Assembly (NCBI GenBank): GCA_025359985.1
Contig: JANYDB010000113.1
Location: 1 to 64,000 of the forward strand
Reading direction: 5' to 3'
Source: Burkholderiales bacterium
Lineage (GTDB): Bacteria > Pseudomonadota > Gammaproteobacteria > Burkholderiales > Usitatibacteraceae
Length of the DNA stretch: 64,000 nt
A program made the translations under genes and the position numbers. Numbering within the stretch: the first letter of the stretch is position 1; the number at the start of each line of letters is the position of its first letter. Shown here one piece after another: positions 53,933 to 62,938 of this stretch. Under the pieces are notes generated by a model that saw nothing but the letters and a program-made list of their open reading frames with translations, did no database searches and was not told the origin of the DNA.

Positions 53933-56905
53933 GTGACCCAACCCGAAATCGTTAATTTTGTAAACACGTGCTTAAATGTTGCACCTCGTTTGAGAAGGCA
54001 GCGCATTCGTGGACAAACTTTTAATTTTGTCGGTACGAAGATTCTGTTATGCGTCAGCGCCTTACTGCCATTAGCCACACAATCACAACCACAATCTCCC
54101 GCCCCACCCTCATCACAAATTTTTCCGCCAGCCGCTCAACCTATACCTTCGCCCTCCCCCCCACAATTCCCACCGCCTGCCGCGGCCGATCTCGCCGCTT
54201 TCCCGCCGCCTTCATTTACGCCGCCCGTGTTCCAGGGAACGCCTGCCTCCGGATCGGGCCCATTGTCGATTTCTCTGCGTGATGGCATGGTGCAGCTGAT
54301 TCCTCTGCCCAAGATTCCGGAATCGCAGATTCGCGAGCTCATCACTGATCTAATCCAGCAGTTGGAAATTACCAGTAATTATCGGAAAGCAAACACAGTT
54401 GAACTCGCCGCGATGGCCAGTCCACCACTGCAAATTACGGCGGGTGATGCGGCCATTCGCACGGCGGATGGTCGTCAGGATACGTTGCGTTTCGGTTACC
54501 TGATCGCACCACGCCGCCTGCCGCAGTTGTGGGTTTACGGTGAAAGTGGCAACGACAAAACCCCCAATCAGGATCTCAACACACTGGGCGCTACGCTGCA
54601 AACCCTGATGACGGAGCGCACCAAGTTGATGTCGAAACTGGGGTTGGGTGATCTGGAATCGCGTGTGCTTAATTTAAGTTATATGGATGCAGCTGGCGCC
54701 CTGTTTGCCCTGCGCGCCATGGGTTACTCCACCATCACCGATGATGATGCGCTGGCGAAAGAGGACTCCTATCGCGGCCAGGATGTGCCGATGATGTCGG
54801 GCACGGCCGCCAGCGGCAATGGTGCTGGGATGCCAATGGATGCGGCATTTCAAGGCCAGCCCGGCGCATTCGGCACGCAGACCGGGCAAGGTGGTGATGG
54901 CAAACTGGGGCCACGTTTCCCAGCAGCTAAATTTTTACCGTCTTCCATCAGCCTGGATCGACTGCCCCTGGTGGTGCGCATGCCTTCACCCGAATCCCGC
55001 AACACCGGTTTGGTCGGGGCAGAATATGGCGGGTTGCCCGGTAGCGCGACGCCCGCAGCACAGCGTGATCAACTAGGCTTGACCGTGATTCCCAGCGCCG
55101 CAACTAATCTGCAGGAAAACGTCGCTGCCGGCACTTCACAATTGCTGGTGTTGTTTCACCCCAACTATCCCGAACAGTTTTTTAAATTACGCAAGCTCAT
55201 TCAAGACACGATTGATAAACCGGCAAGACAGGTTTTTGTCGAAGGTCTGATCCTCGAAGTGAGTAGCGAAGGCTTGCGCGAACTGGGAGTGAAATGGGAC
55301 ATCAAAAAAGGCAGTCAACAATACAATATTGGCACACTGACCCCGGTGCCGGCTGGTGAAGCGGCGCTTAATTTCATTCGGGATTCACTGGTCAATATTT
55401 CACCTACCCAGCTAAAAGCGCAGATCAACGCATTGGTGCAGACCAACAAAGCCGAAATATTGTCACGCCCGAGTGTGATGACGCTCGATAATCGCCAGGC
55501 CACCATTCGGGTTGGCACTGATATTCCGGTAGCCACCAGCAAAGACACCGGCGGCGCAGGCTCGGGCCGCGTCGCGTTTTCGTTTCAATATATACCGACT
55601 GGGATTTTGCTGAATGTGCGTCCACGCATCAGCGAAGACGGTAACGAAATTAGCATGCTGATCGATGCGACGGTCTCGGCTACCGTGCCAAATCAGGATC
55701 TGCGCGTGATTGATCCGACCACGCGAATCGCCCTCGCTTCAGCCCCCACGATTTCTACCCGTCGGGTCCAGACCTATGCGCGGATTCGCAATAATCAACC
55801 GCTGATTATCGGCGGCCTGGTCAGCCGCGACCAAATTTCGAGTGCTGATAAAGTGCCCGGTATTGGCGAGATTCCGTTGCTGGGAAAATTATTCGGCCGC
55901 GAGTCAAAGAGCGACGCCAAACGTGAAGTCATTATCGTTCTCACCCCGTCCGTCGTGACTGAAAATGTGCGCGAGACCAAAGCGCAAGCGCCCAAGGATG
56001 ATGATATTTTTGATCTGCGCGATACCGCCTTGTTCAAAGAGCACTATCGTATCCGCGCAGAAGACCTGGTTGATAGTAGCTATTTACGGTTGAATCGACG
56101 CTTCCTCGCTTATCGCGATGTCAACACCCGTATTCTCGAACGCAATCCTGAGTTGACCGCACGTGCGCCATACGCACAATTCACCGCTGGCCGGGTGCCA
56201 GGCGAATTTGTATTTGTGACCGGTATGATGTCGCGCATGCTGACGCGCATGAACGCCGGTGAGCAGATCAAGATCGAAAATCTGATGTTCTTCGAAACCA
56301 TAGGAACCAATACAAGTTCCAACACTAACGAATTGCGCGATCAGCGCCCGATATCGGTGACACAGGTGATGGCGCGCTATGGGGATGGACAAAACTATCG
56401 TTCCTTCTTTGCCAAAAATCCCGGCAAAGCCCTAGCGCTATCGTTCCGTCTGGGACGTACTTCCACTGCGGCGCAAGATATGTTTACCGAGGCGACTCCC
56501 GAAGTGCAATTGGTCGATTGTCCGGATCGCAATCGGTGGCGCCAGCTGTTGTGGGAGATGAATCAGCCAATTGGCAATGTGCCACGTTTCACGATCTTGA
56601 TTCAGGATGAGTCTGATTTGAAACGCCTGCAAACTGCCGTGGCCACGCAAAATACCATCTTGAATAATGGCGGCGTCAACGCCATGGTGTTCGACAACTG
56701 GTTGCCGGGCCGCATGCTGCATTTGCAGGAGGTCACGCCTACATGGGAGCGGATTTTACAAGGCCCAATCGCGCAATATTTTTTCATTGGCGAGTACTAC
56801 AACATGTACTTTATGCGCGAACATGAAGCCGCGATTCAAGAGCTAGATAAAGCGCTGCGGCAGCCTGCTCTGGCACCGTCGATTGAAGGAATTACATTGC
56901 CGTAG
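53933..56905 (+). CDS. Orphan secretin (GspD/PilQ superfamily) with long C-terminal extension
   Basis: 990 residues. A long n-region and hydrophobic segment (FVGTKILLCVSALLPLATQS, near 33-52) form the signal. A Pro-rich linker (52-105) and an N-domain region to ~420 follow. The secretin domain is about 425-680: FVEGLILEVSSEGLRELGVKWDI, LSRPSVMTLDNRQATIRVGTDIPV, FQYIPTGILLNVRPRIS, NNQPLIIGGLVSRDQ and VPGIGEIPLLGKLFG (641-654). Residues ~690-990 are an additional domain with no recognisable repeat. The start is GTG 53933 with GGGAG upstream. No pilus or type II/III secretion gene is next to it. Confidence 0.85.
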   Translation: MTQPEIVNFVNTCLNVAPRLRRQRIRGQTFNFVGTKILLCVSALLPLATQSQPQSPAPPSSQIFPPAAQPIPSPSPPQFPPPAAADLAAFPPPSFTPPVFQGTPASGSGPLSISLRDGMVQLIPLPKIPESQIRELITDLIQQLEITSNYRKANTVELAAMASPPLQITAGDAAIRTADGRQDTLRFGYLIAPRRLPQLWVYGESGNDKTPNQDLNTLGATLQTLMTERTKLMSKLGLGDLESRVLNLSYMDAAGALFALRAMGYSTITDDDALAKEDSYRGQDVPMMSGTAASGNGAGMPMDAAFQGQPGAFGTQTGQGGDGKLGPRFPAAKFLPSSISLDRLPLVVRMPSPESRNTGLVGAEYGGLPGSATPAAQRDQLGLTVIPSAATNLQENVAAGTSQLLVLFHPNYPEQFFKLRKLIQDTIDKPARQVFVEGLILEVSSEGLRELGVKWDIKKGSQQYNIGTLTPVPAGEAALNFIRDSLVNISPTQLKAQINALVQTNKAEILSRPSVMTLDNRQATIRVGTDIPVATSKDTGGAGSGRVAFSFQYIPTGILLNVRPRISEDGNEISMLIDATVSATVPNQDLRVIDPTTRIALASAPTISTRRVQTYARIRNNQPLIIGGLVSRDQISSADKVPGIGEIPLLGKLFGRESKSDAKREVIIVLTPSVVTENVRETKAQAPKDDDIFDLRDTALFKEHYRIRAEDLVDSSYLRLNRRFLAYRDVNTRILERNPELTARAPYAQFTAGRVPGEFVFVTGMMSRMLTRMNAGEQIKIENLMFFETIGTNTSSNTNELRDQRPISVTQVMARYGDGQNYRSFFAKNPGKALALSFRLGRTSTAAQDMFTEATPEVQLVDCPDRNRWRQLLWEMNQPIGNVPRFTILIQDESDLKRLQTAVATQNTILNNGGVNAMVFDNWLPGRMLHLQEVTPTWERILQGPIAQYFFIGEYYNMYFMREHEAAIQELDKALRQPALAPSIEGITLP

Positions 56906-57171
56906 TGATATTGAATTTAATACTGAATCGCGCTCAAATGAGTTTATAAACTCCAGCACTGTCGGGGCATTTAGAGCATTTGTGCTCCAAGATTCCCGTC
57001 CTTGCTGGAGTTTGTTTGAATAAATGATTTCGACGAGTAGTCTAAAAATATCTTACAGCAACATACTGTCACCCCACGGCAAGGCACATGGTGCGCGCAT
57101 GATCTTAATAAATTCAGCCACGCATAGCGGCAGCGCCTGTGACGCGCAAAGCCAGACGCGATTAACTGAAA

Positions 57172-58338
57172 TTATCGAATAGTGGCGTAATTAAACAACG
57201 ACACGGGGGGTAGGAAGTCCAATTGCTTCGCCACTTCCATACGCACAATGAATGAGTAGCGCGATAAAGTTTCAATCGGAATATCGCGCGCTTTTTTTCC
57301 GTTCACCAGTATTTGCTCGGCTTTGAAAGCGGCAAACTGGCCAATCGCGTAGTAGCTCGAAACCAGCCCAGCTAGCACCGGCGCATGGGCATTGAGCGCG
57401 CCTTCGGTGGCTGAAAATGTAGGCAAACGATGTTCCAGCGCGGCGGCCGCAATCCGCTCAATTTGTGAAAACAAAAACGAATCCGGGCCCAGATAAAGCC
57501 ATTCGGCACCCGCTTGTTTAAGGGCAAGAATTTTTTCCTCTATGCCCGCTGCAATGGCTTTGTTATCAATGCTGCGTTCAAAGGTTGCTTCGATTAACTC
57601 AAATTTTTCAGACTTTGGTGAGCTACCTAACTTGCGCAGGCTTTCGGCTGTCGCTACCGAGTTGGCTTCGGCGGCGTTATACAGCACGCCGAGTTTGGTA
57701 AATTTGCGATAGGTGCGCATCGCTTGGATTTGCGCATCAATGGCGGCCACATGATAAACCCCTGTGATGTCGCGACCTTGATTGGTTAATGAGGGCACTA
57801 CTTTTGCGGCAACCGGAGCGGCGACTGCCGCAAACAGGACGGGAATATCATGCACAAAACGTGTGCCTAGTATTGATGCAGGTGATGATGAAGGCGTATC
57901 GACCGCATCATAAGCGCCCGTGATACCCAGTGTCGGCGGTGTACCCCAGGTGTAAATTAAATCCAGCCGTGATGGCTCGCCCATTTTTTGCATCGCTTTA
58001 ATTTCACGCACAAACTCTTCCAGCTTGGCTGGATTCTGGGCGGCATCGCGCCAGATAAACTCAACGGCAACACCACGCGATCCCAGAAAATCCATGAGCC
58101 CCTGCTCGACCTGGGTTTTGCCACGCCAAGTGATGGCGTAGATACGAAATTTTTTAGTCGGTTGTGCGTAGGCGTTGGGCACCATCAATGAATTAGTCAA
58201 TAAGCCCGTCACTCCACCCGAGATCCCAACAGCGGCAAGCGAGCTCAGTGCAGAAAGAAATTGGCGGCGCTGCAGAGGATTATTTTCATCCGGGTGAGGC
58301 GCGTTTAAATCTTCCAGTTGATTAAACGTGCGCGTCAT
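57172..58338 (-). CDS. ABC-type substrate-binding protein, Tat-exported (TrpX-like)
   Basis: 388 residues. LQRRQFLSALSSLAA at residues 22-36 is a twin-arginine signal, so export is probably by Tat in a folded state. The mature part begins AQPTKKFRIYAITWRGKTQVEQGLMDFLGSRG, the start of the ABC_sub_bind (TrpX-like) fold. IDLIYTWGTPPTLGIT and KFTKLGVLYNAAEANSVATAES belong to the periplasmic-binding lobe, and EGALNAHAPVLAGLVSSYYAIGQFAAFKAEQIL to the second. No ABC permease or ATPase is adjacent; the stop side is free. It overlaps the sensor-MFS fusion stop by four bases, so it is expressed with it. Confidence 0.82.
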   Translation of the reverse strand: MTRTFNQLEDLNAPHPDENNPLQRRQFLSALSSLAAVGISGGVTGLLTNSLMVPNAYAQPTKKFRIYAITWRGKTQVEQGLMDFLGSRGVAVEFIWRDAAQNPAKLEEFVREIKAMQKMGEPSRLDLIYTWGTPPTLGITGAYDAVDTPSSSPASILGTRFVHDIPVLFAAVAAPVAAKVVPSLTNQGRDITGVYHVAAIDAQIQAMRTYRKFTKLGVLYNAAEANSVATAESLRKLGSSPKSEKFELIEATFERSIDNKAIAAGIEEKILALKQAGAEWLYLGPDSFLFSQIERIAAAALEHRLPTFSATEGALNAHAPVLAGLVSSYYAIGQFAAFKAEQILVNGKKARDIPIETLSRYSFIVRMEVAKQLDFLPPVSLFNYATIR

Positions 58339-60551
58339 TTTTGCCGCCCCATTGTTTGATCTCTGACGGCTTGGTCGCCTGTGGCGACTGAGTTATCTGA
58401 TATCAATGGCGCAACGGCCGCGACGGAACGTAAAAATACCCACGCAAATAATGCCGCGCAACACAACACCGCGATCCCGATGATTACAAACGCGGTGCCA
58501 AAGCCGCCGATCTCCAGCAGTGCCGCCGCAATCAGCGGACCAATCGCGTTGCCCATGCGCTCAATCATTCGATACACACCGTAAACAGCGCTTTGTCCAA
58601 AGCGACGAATTTCGTTCTGGCAAAGTTCGGTGACCATCGCCGCCTGGGGTGAGATCGACAGGGCCTGACCCAGACCCAACATCAGCACCACCAGAAATGG
58701 GCCAAGCAAATCTAGCGAAGCCGGTAGCGGCAATGCCATCGCTAACCCTGCTAAACCCGACAGCGCCAGACCTGCCGATACAAACAATGCTTCAGGCCGT
58801 GGATAATGCCGCACACGCAGCGATGCCACCCAGCCCCCCGTGATCGGCACCAGCAACACCATCATTACCGAATACAGCATGATGAGGCGTCCCGCCATGG
58901 CGGACGAACTTCCAGAGCCCATTACATAAAGCGGAATCAAGTAATAGCAATAGGCAATCAGGATGATCTTGGCGGGCACTGCAGCGCACAGCAGTAACAT
59001 TAAAAAACGGCGATTGGTGAGCATCTGCGCAATGTGTGGCCTGCCGTGGCCCGCGTTTTTCGTGTTTGGCTTTTCGTCGCATTTAAGTTTGCCGGCTGTT
59101 TCCATTGCGCCTGTTGTATTCATTTGATCACGCGGAAGACGTCGCCATGCCAGCGCAAACGAGGTGGCTGTCAATAGGCTGCCCAACGCCATTGTCCAGC
59201 GATGACCCAAGCCATCAGCCAACAAGCCGCCAATGGAAGGGCCGCAAATAAGTGAAACCATAATAATGCCGACGAAAGCCGCTAACCCGGCGGTGCGGTT
59301 TTTGCTATGAGTCGTGTCGAGTACATAGCCTTGTGCAGCCACAAAGCCGATTGCCCATGCTGCGCCGCCAGCAGACCGCCAGATGAGCAACTCCAGTAGC
59401 GTGGTGGATTGCGCCGCCAGCAGATGCGCAATGCAGGCAACCGCCGCACCAACTAGGAAAGAATGCCGGCGTCCCATCCGCTCGCTCCAGCCCCCCAGCA
59501 AGGGCTGCGACAATGCCACGATCAGCATAAATAAAAAAATCGGCAGGCTTGCCACCAAATTAGGCGATATCGGCAACGGCCCCACCGACAACTCGGTGGC
59601 AAATATCGGCAGGAACGATCGCGATAAATCATCCGCCAGCAGCAGCAGAAAAAACGGCGCCCGCATGCTGCCCAAGAGCAATACACCTTCAGTACTACCA
59701 CCATCACCACCACGGCTGCCATGCGTATCCGTAAAGCTGAATTCTGCACGCGCCTTGCGCAACGCAGCGATCGCGAGCCTGACCGACTGTCGGCCGTGTT
59801 GGGTCCCGACATCATGACGTGTTTGAATCAATAAGCTCAGGTCGACAAGCGTCTGCCGATAACGGGCCGACATACTGCGCACCCGATCGGCCAGCGTTCG
59901 ACTAAAGCCAACGCCCAGCCAGGCAGGGCCCGGTAACACCACGAACGCACCACGCGATAACGCGGCAAGCTGCGCGCCCAGCTTGGCCAGATCGGCCACT
60001 AGCGAGCCCGCCATGAAATACAAAAGCTCCAGCGAAATAAATAAAGTGACCACCACTACTACCGCCAGATCAAGAGTCATCTCCTCAAATACTTTGCGGA
60101 TAAAGTGGGGATCAACCAAAATTTTCAGCTTGGTCGCAGCAGATTCATAGCCTGCAATAGGGATTGTCGTGGTTATTTCGGCTACCGATGACGCGAGAGC
60201 CGTCGCGGGTGTGGACGGCGTCGCGGACGCAGCGCCATGCCCAAAAAAAACTTTACCGTTTTGCAGCAGCTCAAACCGGGCGAGCTCCGGGTGTTTTTGG
60301 GCCGCGTCAGCAAACAAGGTATCAACTCCCACCAGCTTTTCAAGCGGAATATCGTAGCTGGCGGCCTGACCAAGCATGCTACTCAATGTGCGTCCGGCGG
60401 TCATGGCCTTCGCCAGCATTTGTGGTGCAATCGTGGATTCAAAACACGCGATCATTAACGTCACCGAACTGGCGATGGCCGCGCATACCACCAGCAAAAT
60501 GACCACCAAACCAATACCTAATTGGCGCTGCAGAAACCCGACGTGCTTCAA
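58335..60551 (-). CDS. Fusion of periplasmic sensor domain to MFS transporter
   Basis: 738 residues. Residues 1-185 look like a receptor: membrane helix 11-34, extracytoplasmic domain ~35-160 (TIAPQMLAKAMTAGRTLSSMLGQAASYDI to KILVDPHFIRKVFEEM) and a second helix ~161-184. A cytoplasmic linker (~185-295) is followed by a twelve-helix MFS domain (~296-715) that holds GWSERMGRRHSFLVGAAV, the helix 2-3 signature, and RMIERMGNAIGPLIAAALLEIGGFGTAFVIIG near the end. The N-domain is CHASE/Cache-like by shape; no HAMP was identified with confidence. It overlaps the upstream sensor gene by four bases and the downstream binding protein by four. Confidence 0.8.
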   Translation of the reverse strand: MKHVGFLQRQLGIGLVVILLVVCAAIASSVTLMIACFESTIAPQMLAKAMTAGRTLSSMLGQAASYDIPLEKLVGVDTLFADAAQKHPELARFELLQNGKVFFGHGAASATPSTPATALASSVAEITTTIPIAGYESAATKLKILVDPHFIRKVFEEMTLDLAVVVVVTLFISLELLYFMAGSLVADLAKLGAQLAALSRGAFVVLPGPAWLGVGFSRTLADRVRSMSARYRQTLVDLSLLIQTRHDVGTQHGRQSVRLAIAALRKARAEFSFTDTHGSRGGDGGSTEGVLLLGSMRAPFFLLLLADDLSRSFLPIFATELSVGPLPISPNLVASLPIFLFMLIVALSQPLLGGWSERMGRRHSFLVGAAVACIAHLLAAQSTTLLELLIWRSAGGAAWAIGFVAAQGYVLDTTHSKNRTAGLAAFVGIIMVSLICGPSIGGLLADGLGHRWTMALGSLLTATSFALAWRRLPRDQMNTTGAMETAGKLKCDEKPNTKNAGHGRPHIAQMLTNRRFLMLLLCAAVPAKIILIAYCYYLIPLYVMGSGSSSAMAGRLIMLYSVMMVLLVPITGGWVASLRVRHYPRPEALFVSAGLALSGLAGLAMALPLPASLDLLGPFLVVLMLGLGQALSISPQAAMVTELCQNEIRRFGQSAVYGVYRMIERMGNAIGPLIAAALLEIGGFGTAFVIIGIAVLCCAALFAWVFLRSVAAVAPLISDNSVATGDQAVRDQTMGRQK

Positions 60552-61354
60552 AATGCGCTCTGACCGGCAGCACCGTTTTTAATTACATTAAGATCAACGC
60601 CGGCAACCGTTGCCAGCGCCTGCCGGGCGCGTGTTTCTTGCACATTAATAACGGTCATCTCGTCGGCCAAAGGATGGGATGCGGCATGCCCTTGATGATG
60701 CAAATCTGAAAGCGGTTCAGCGATAGCCACTTCCGTCATGGCTGTTGCGATGAGCAGCGCCTTTTCAACATTGTTTTTCAGCTTGAAGAGGATCAAAAAC
60801 AAAATTAACGTGAAGGCCACAAATACCCCCAACCCCACGAACAACAGGCGCTGGGTGAATTGCGCCATAGCCTGATGTTCAACCGCACGATCGTAGCGAA
60901 TCACGGCATAACCTGCCCGCAAATTAAAACTGTTGAAAATCGGTGAAGCAACCACAGCAAGATTGGTACTCGGCAAGAGGCTGCTGACCTTGCCGCTACG
61001 CGAAAACATGGCTAGCCAGTCTGGCGCAATCATAGTGCCGATTCGGGCCAGCTCGGTTGAATAGGCAATTTTTCCTTCAACACCAATCACATCAATGCCG
61101 ATAAAAATAGTATCGGACTCGCGACGACGTTCAATCACATCCTGCAGCGTCGCGATTTCCCAGAAGTCCTGACCGAGCGATAAATTCTTTTCGGCAATAT
61201 CGTCAATTTCAGACGCCACCATTAACACTCGGTCGCGCTGCAATCCAGAAAAGACCGATTGGTATTTGAAATAAAGCAGTAAACAAGTTGTGAATACAGC
61301 AAAGCCAACCACCCAGAAAGCAAGCCAAAACAATTTTTTGCCAAGTGCATCCAT
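60548..61354 (-). CDS. Membrane-anchored extracytoplasmic sensor protein without output domain
   Basis: 268 residues. One helix near 9-27, an extracytoplasmic region about 28-165 (DDIAEKNLSLGQDFWEIATLQDVIERRRESDTIFIGIDVIGVEGKIAYSTELARIG is Cache/CHASE-like) and a second helix around 168-190 (RLLFVGLGVFVAFTLILFLILF). The short cytoplasmic tail has no kinase, GGDEF or methyl-accepting domain. It is the first gene of an operon with the sensor-MFS fusion and the Tat-exported binding protein. It may be a membrane receptor that modulates the transporter; the function is inferred. Confidence 0.72.
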   Translation of the reverse strand: MDALGKKLFWLAFWVVGFAVFTTCLLLYFKYQSVFSGLQRDRVLMVASEIDDIAEKNLSLGQDFWEIATLQDVIERRRESDTIFIGIDVIGVEGKIAYSTELARIGTMIAPDWLAMFSRSGKVSSLLPSTNLAVVASPIFNSFNLRAGYAVIRYDRAVEHQAMAQFTQRLLFVGLGVFVAFTLILFLILFKLKNNVEKALLIATAMTEVAIAEPLSDLHHQGHAASHPLADEMTVINVQETRARQALATVAGVDLNVIKNGAAGQSAF

Positions 61355-61413
61355 AGGGTTATTTTTCTATCCTGTTTTTTTCCCGCGAATGCAGGTATTT
61401 ATTTTGGCAACAA

Positions 61414-62019
61414 TCATGCGGTACGCGCCATCATGTTTTCAAGATGCACATCAAGCGCTGGCCACTCGGTATCGAGAATGCTGTAATACACCGAAGAACG
61501 TGGGGTGCCGTCGGCCAAAATAATATGATTGCGCAATACGCCCTCGCGACAGGCACGCAGCCGCTCTATCGCATCAAGCGAGGCATAATTTCGGTGATCA
61601 ATCTTGAACTGCACGCGCACCACACCCAGCGTGTCGAAAGCATGCTGGAGCATTAATTGTTTGCTCTCAAGGTTTAATCCCTCACGCTGAAAATTCAGCC
61701 CTATCCAGGTGCCAATTTCCACTACCCGATTATCGCGATCAATCTCCATATAGCGGGTCGTGCCAACAGCGTTGCCGGTTTTAATATCGATCATCACAAA
61801 TGGCAAATCAGTACCGGCCGCTTGGCGCTCAAGCAAGGTATTGACCACACCAAGCATGCCACTTTCACGGTAGATACGTGCATCCAGCAAATATCGCCAA
61901 ATAGTGCGCCGCCCGTCGGTCGAATCCTTACAGGCGTAGTCAAGATCACCCACATGATCAAGCGCCAGCGGTTCCAGGCGCAATTGTTTTCCGGTCAAAA
62001 TTATTGGTTTGATATCCAT
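61414..62019 (-). CDS. GNAT-family N-acetyltransferase (RimJ/RimL type)
   Basis: 201 residues. LRLEPLALDHVGDLDYACKDSTDGRRT and GNAVGTTRYMEIDRDNRVVEIGTWIGLNFQREGLNLESKQLMLQHAFDTLGVVRVQFKIDHRNYASLDAIERLRA match the acetyl-CoA-binding GNAT fold with the family motif A (QREGLNLESKQLM, in place of Q/RxxGxG/A). The glycine loop is degenerate, with EGLN where GxG is expected, so activity is uncertain. It lies 59 bases upstream of the sensor gene on the same strand, so it may share its transcript. Confidence 0.8.
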   Translation of the reverse strand: MDIKPIILTGKQLRLEPLALDHVGDLDYACKDSTDGRRTIWRYLLDARIYRESGMLGVVNTLLERQAAGTDLPFVMIDIKTGNAVGTTRYMEIDRDNRVVEIGTWIGLNFQREGLNLESKQLMLQHAFDTLGVVRVQFKIDHRNYASLDAIERLRACREGVLRNHIILADGTPRSSVYYSILDTEWPALDVHLENMMARTA

Positions 62020-62341
62020 GCTTAACCCCTTGCAGTGCGCGTTTTTATTTTTTGTAAAATCACCTTAGTATAACAACGACATCTGTTAAAATCTAAAGTG
62101 CTTACAAACACTGGTTTTGACGCAAAAATGGCTGAAAATTCGCTTCAGATTGTGGTGTTTACAGCTAAGGCTAGTTTGTTTATGCTTACCAGACTTTAAT
62201 TTAATTAAAGCGGATTACATAGCGCCCCGCTATCAAGTCCAACAATGTTTTTTTCCAGTGCGCCATTTCAGGACATCTTCAAGTTGCGCAGCGCTATACT
62301 GCGTATTAGTCTATTCAAATTTTGGTAAGGCTTTTACTGCC
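62020..62341. other. Divergent intergenic region
   Basis: About 320 bases between the acetyltransferase (minus) and the sigma factor (plus). An open frame continues leftward from the sigma factor to 62117 but carries no homology and is probably untranslated. AT-rich stretches near 62040-62110 could hold promoters for both genes; no operator was recognised. Confidence 0.35.
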
Positions 62342-62938
62342 ATGGCTCTCTCCCATTTGCCAACCTCAAGCGCTGCGCTGACTCAATCTTCGCTTACTCA
62401 GCTGCTGGGTCAGTGGCAGCAAGGTGATGGCTTGGCATTTGAAAAAGTCATGCAGGAAACCTTTCGTGATTTACAACGCATGGCAAAAAGCCGTATGTAT
62501 GGCAATGAAGATCTGACGTTATCACCGGCTGATTTACTGAACGAAGCGGTGATTCGCGTCATGGAAAGCCAGCCCGATTATAAAAATCGTGCACATTTTT
62601 TTGCCACCATGTCGTTGCATATGCGTACCGTATTGGTAGATCATGCGCGCGCCCGCAGTGCTGACAAACGCGGGGCTGGCGCGGTTCATGTCACGTTAAG
62701 CCACGCGACCAATGCTGAAGAATCTATGGCAACTGAACTGATCGCACTGGATCAGGCATTAACGGCATTAGAAAAAATAGATGCACGTGGCTCACAGGTA
62801 CTGCATCTGACTTACTTTGCCGGTCTCAGTCGTGAAGAAATCGCTGAAGTTGTCGGCATTTCAGTGCCCACCGTTGATCGTGAATTGCGCTTCACCCGCG
62901 CCTGGCTAGCAGAGACGTTAGGCCATGACCTCATCTGA
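62342..62938 (+). CDS. ECF-type sigma factor (TIGR02999-like)
   Basis: 198 residues from ATG 62342. Region 2 covers QGDGLAFEKVMQETFRDLQRMAKSRMYGNEDLTLSPADLLNEAVIRVMES (this Leu-rich form with LSPADLLNEAVIRVM is the TIGR02999 pattern). Region 4 contains LDQALTALEKIDARGSQVLHLTYFAGLSREEIAEVVGISVPTVDRELRFTRAWLAE, a helix-turn-helix. This subgroup is commonly paired with Ser/Thr kinases. The stop overlaps the kinase ATG by 14 bases, so the two are translated together. No anti-sigma factor is visible. Confidence 0.87.
   Translation: MALSHLPTSSAALTQSSLTQLLGQWQQGDGLAFEKVMQETFRDLQRMAKSRMYGNEDLTLSPADLLNEAVIRVMESQPDYKNRAHFFATMSLHMRTVLVDHARARSADKRGAGAVHVTLSHATNAEESMATELIALDQALTALEKIDARGSQVLHLTYFAGLSREEIAEVVGISVPTVDRELRFTRAWLAETLGHDLI

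Noticed and set aside
62117-62341. 75-codon upstream extension of the sigma factor
   Set aside because: Family similarity begins after the ATG at 62342, and the extension is rich in Cys, Phe and Leu without pattern.
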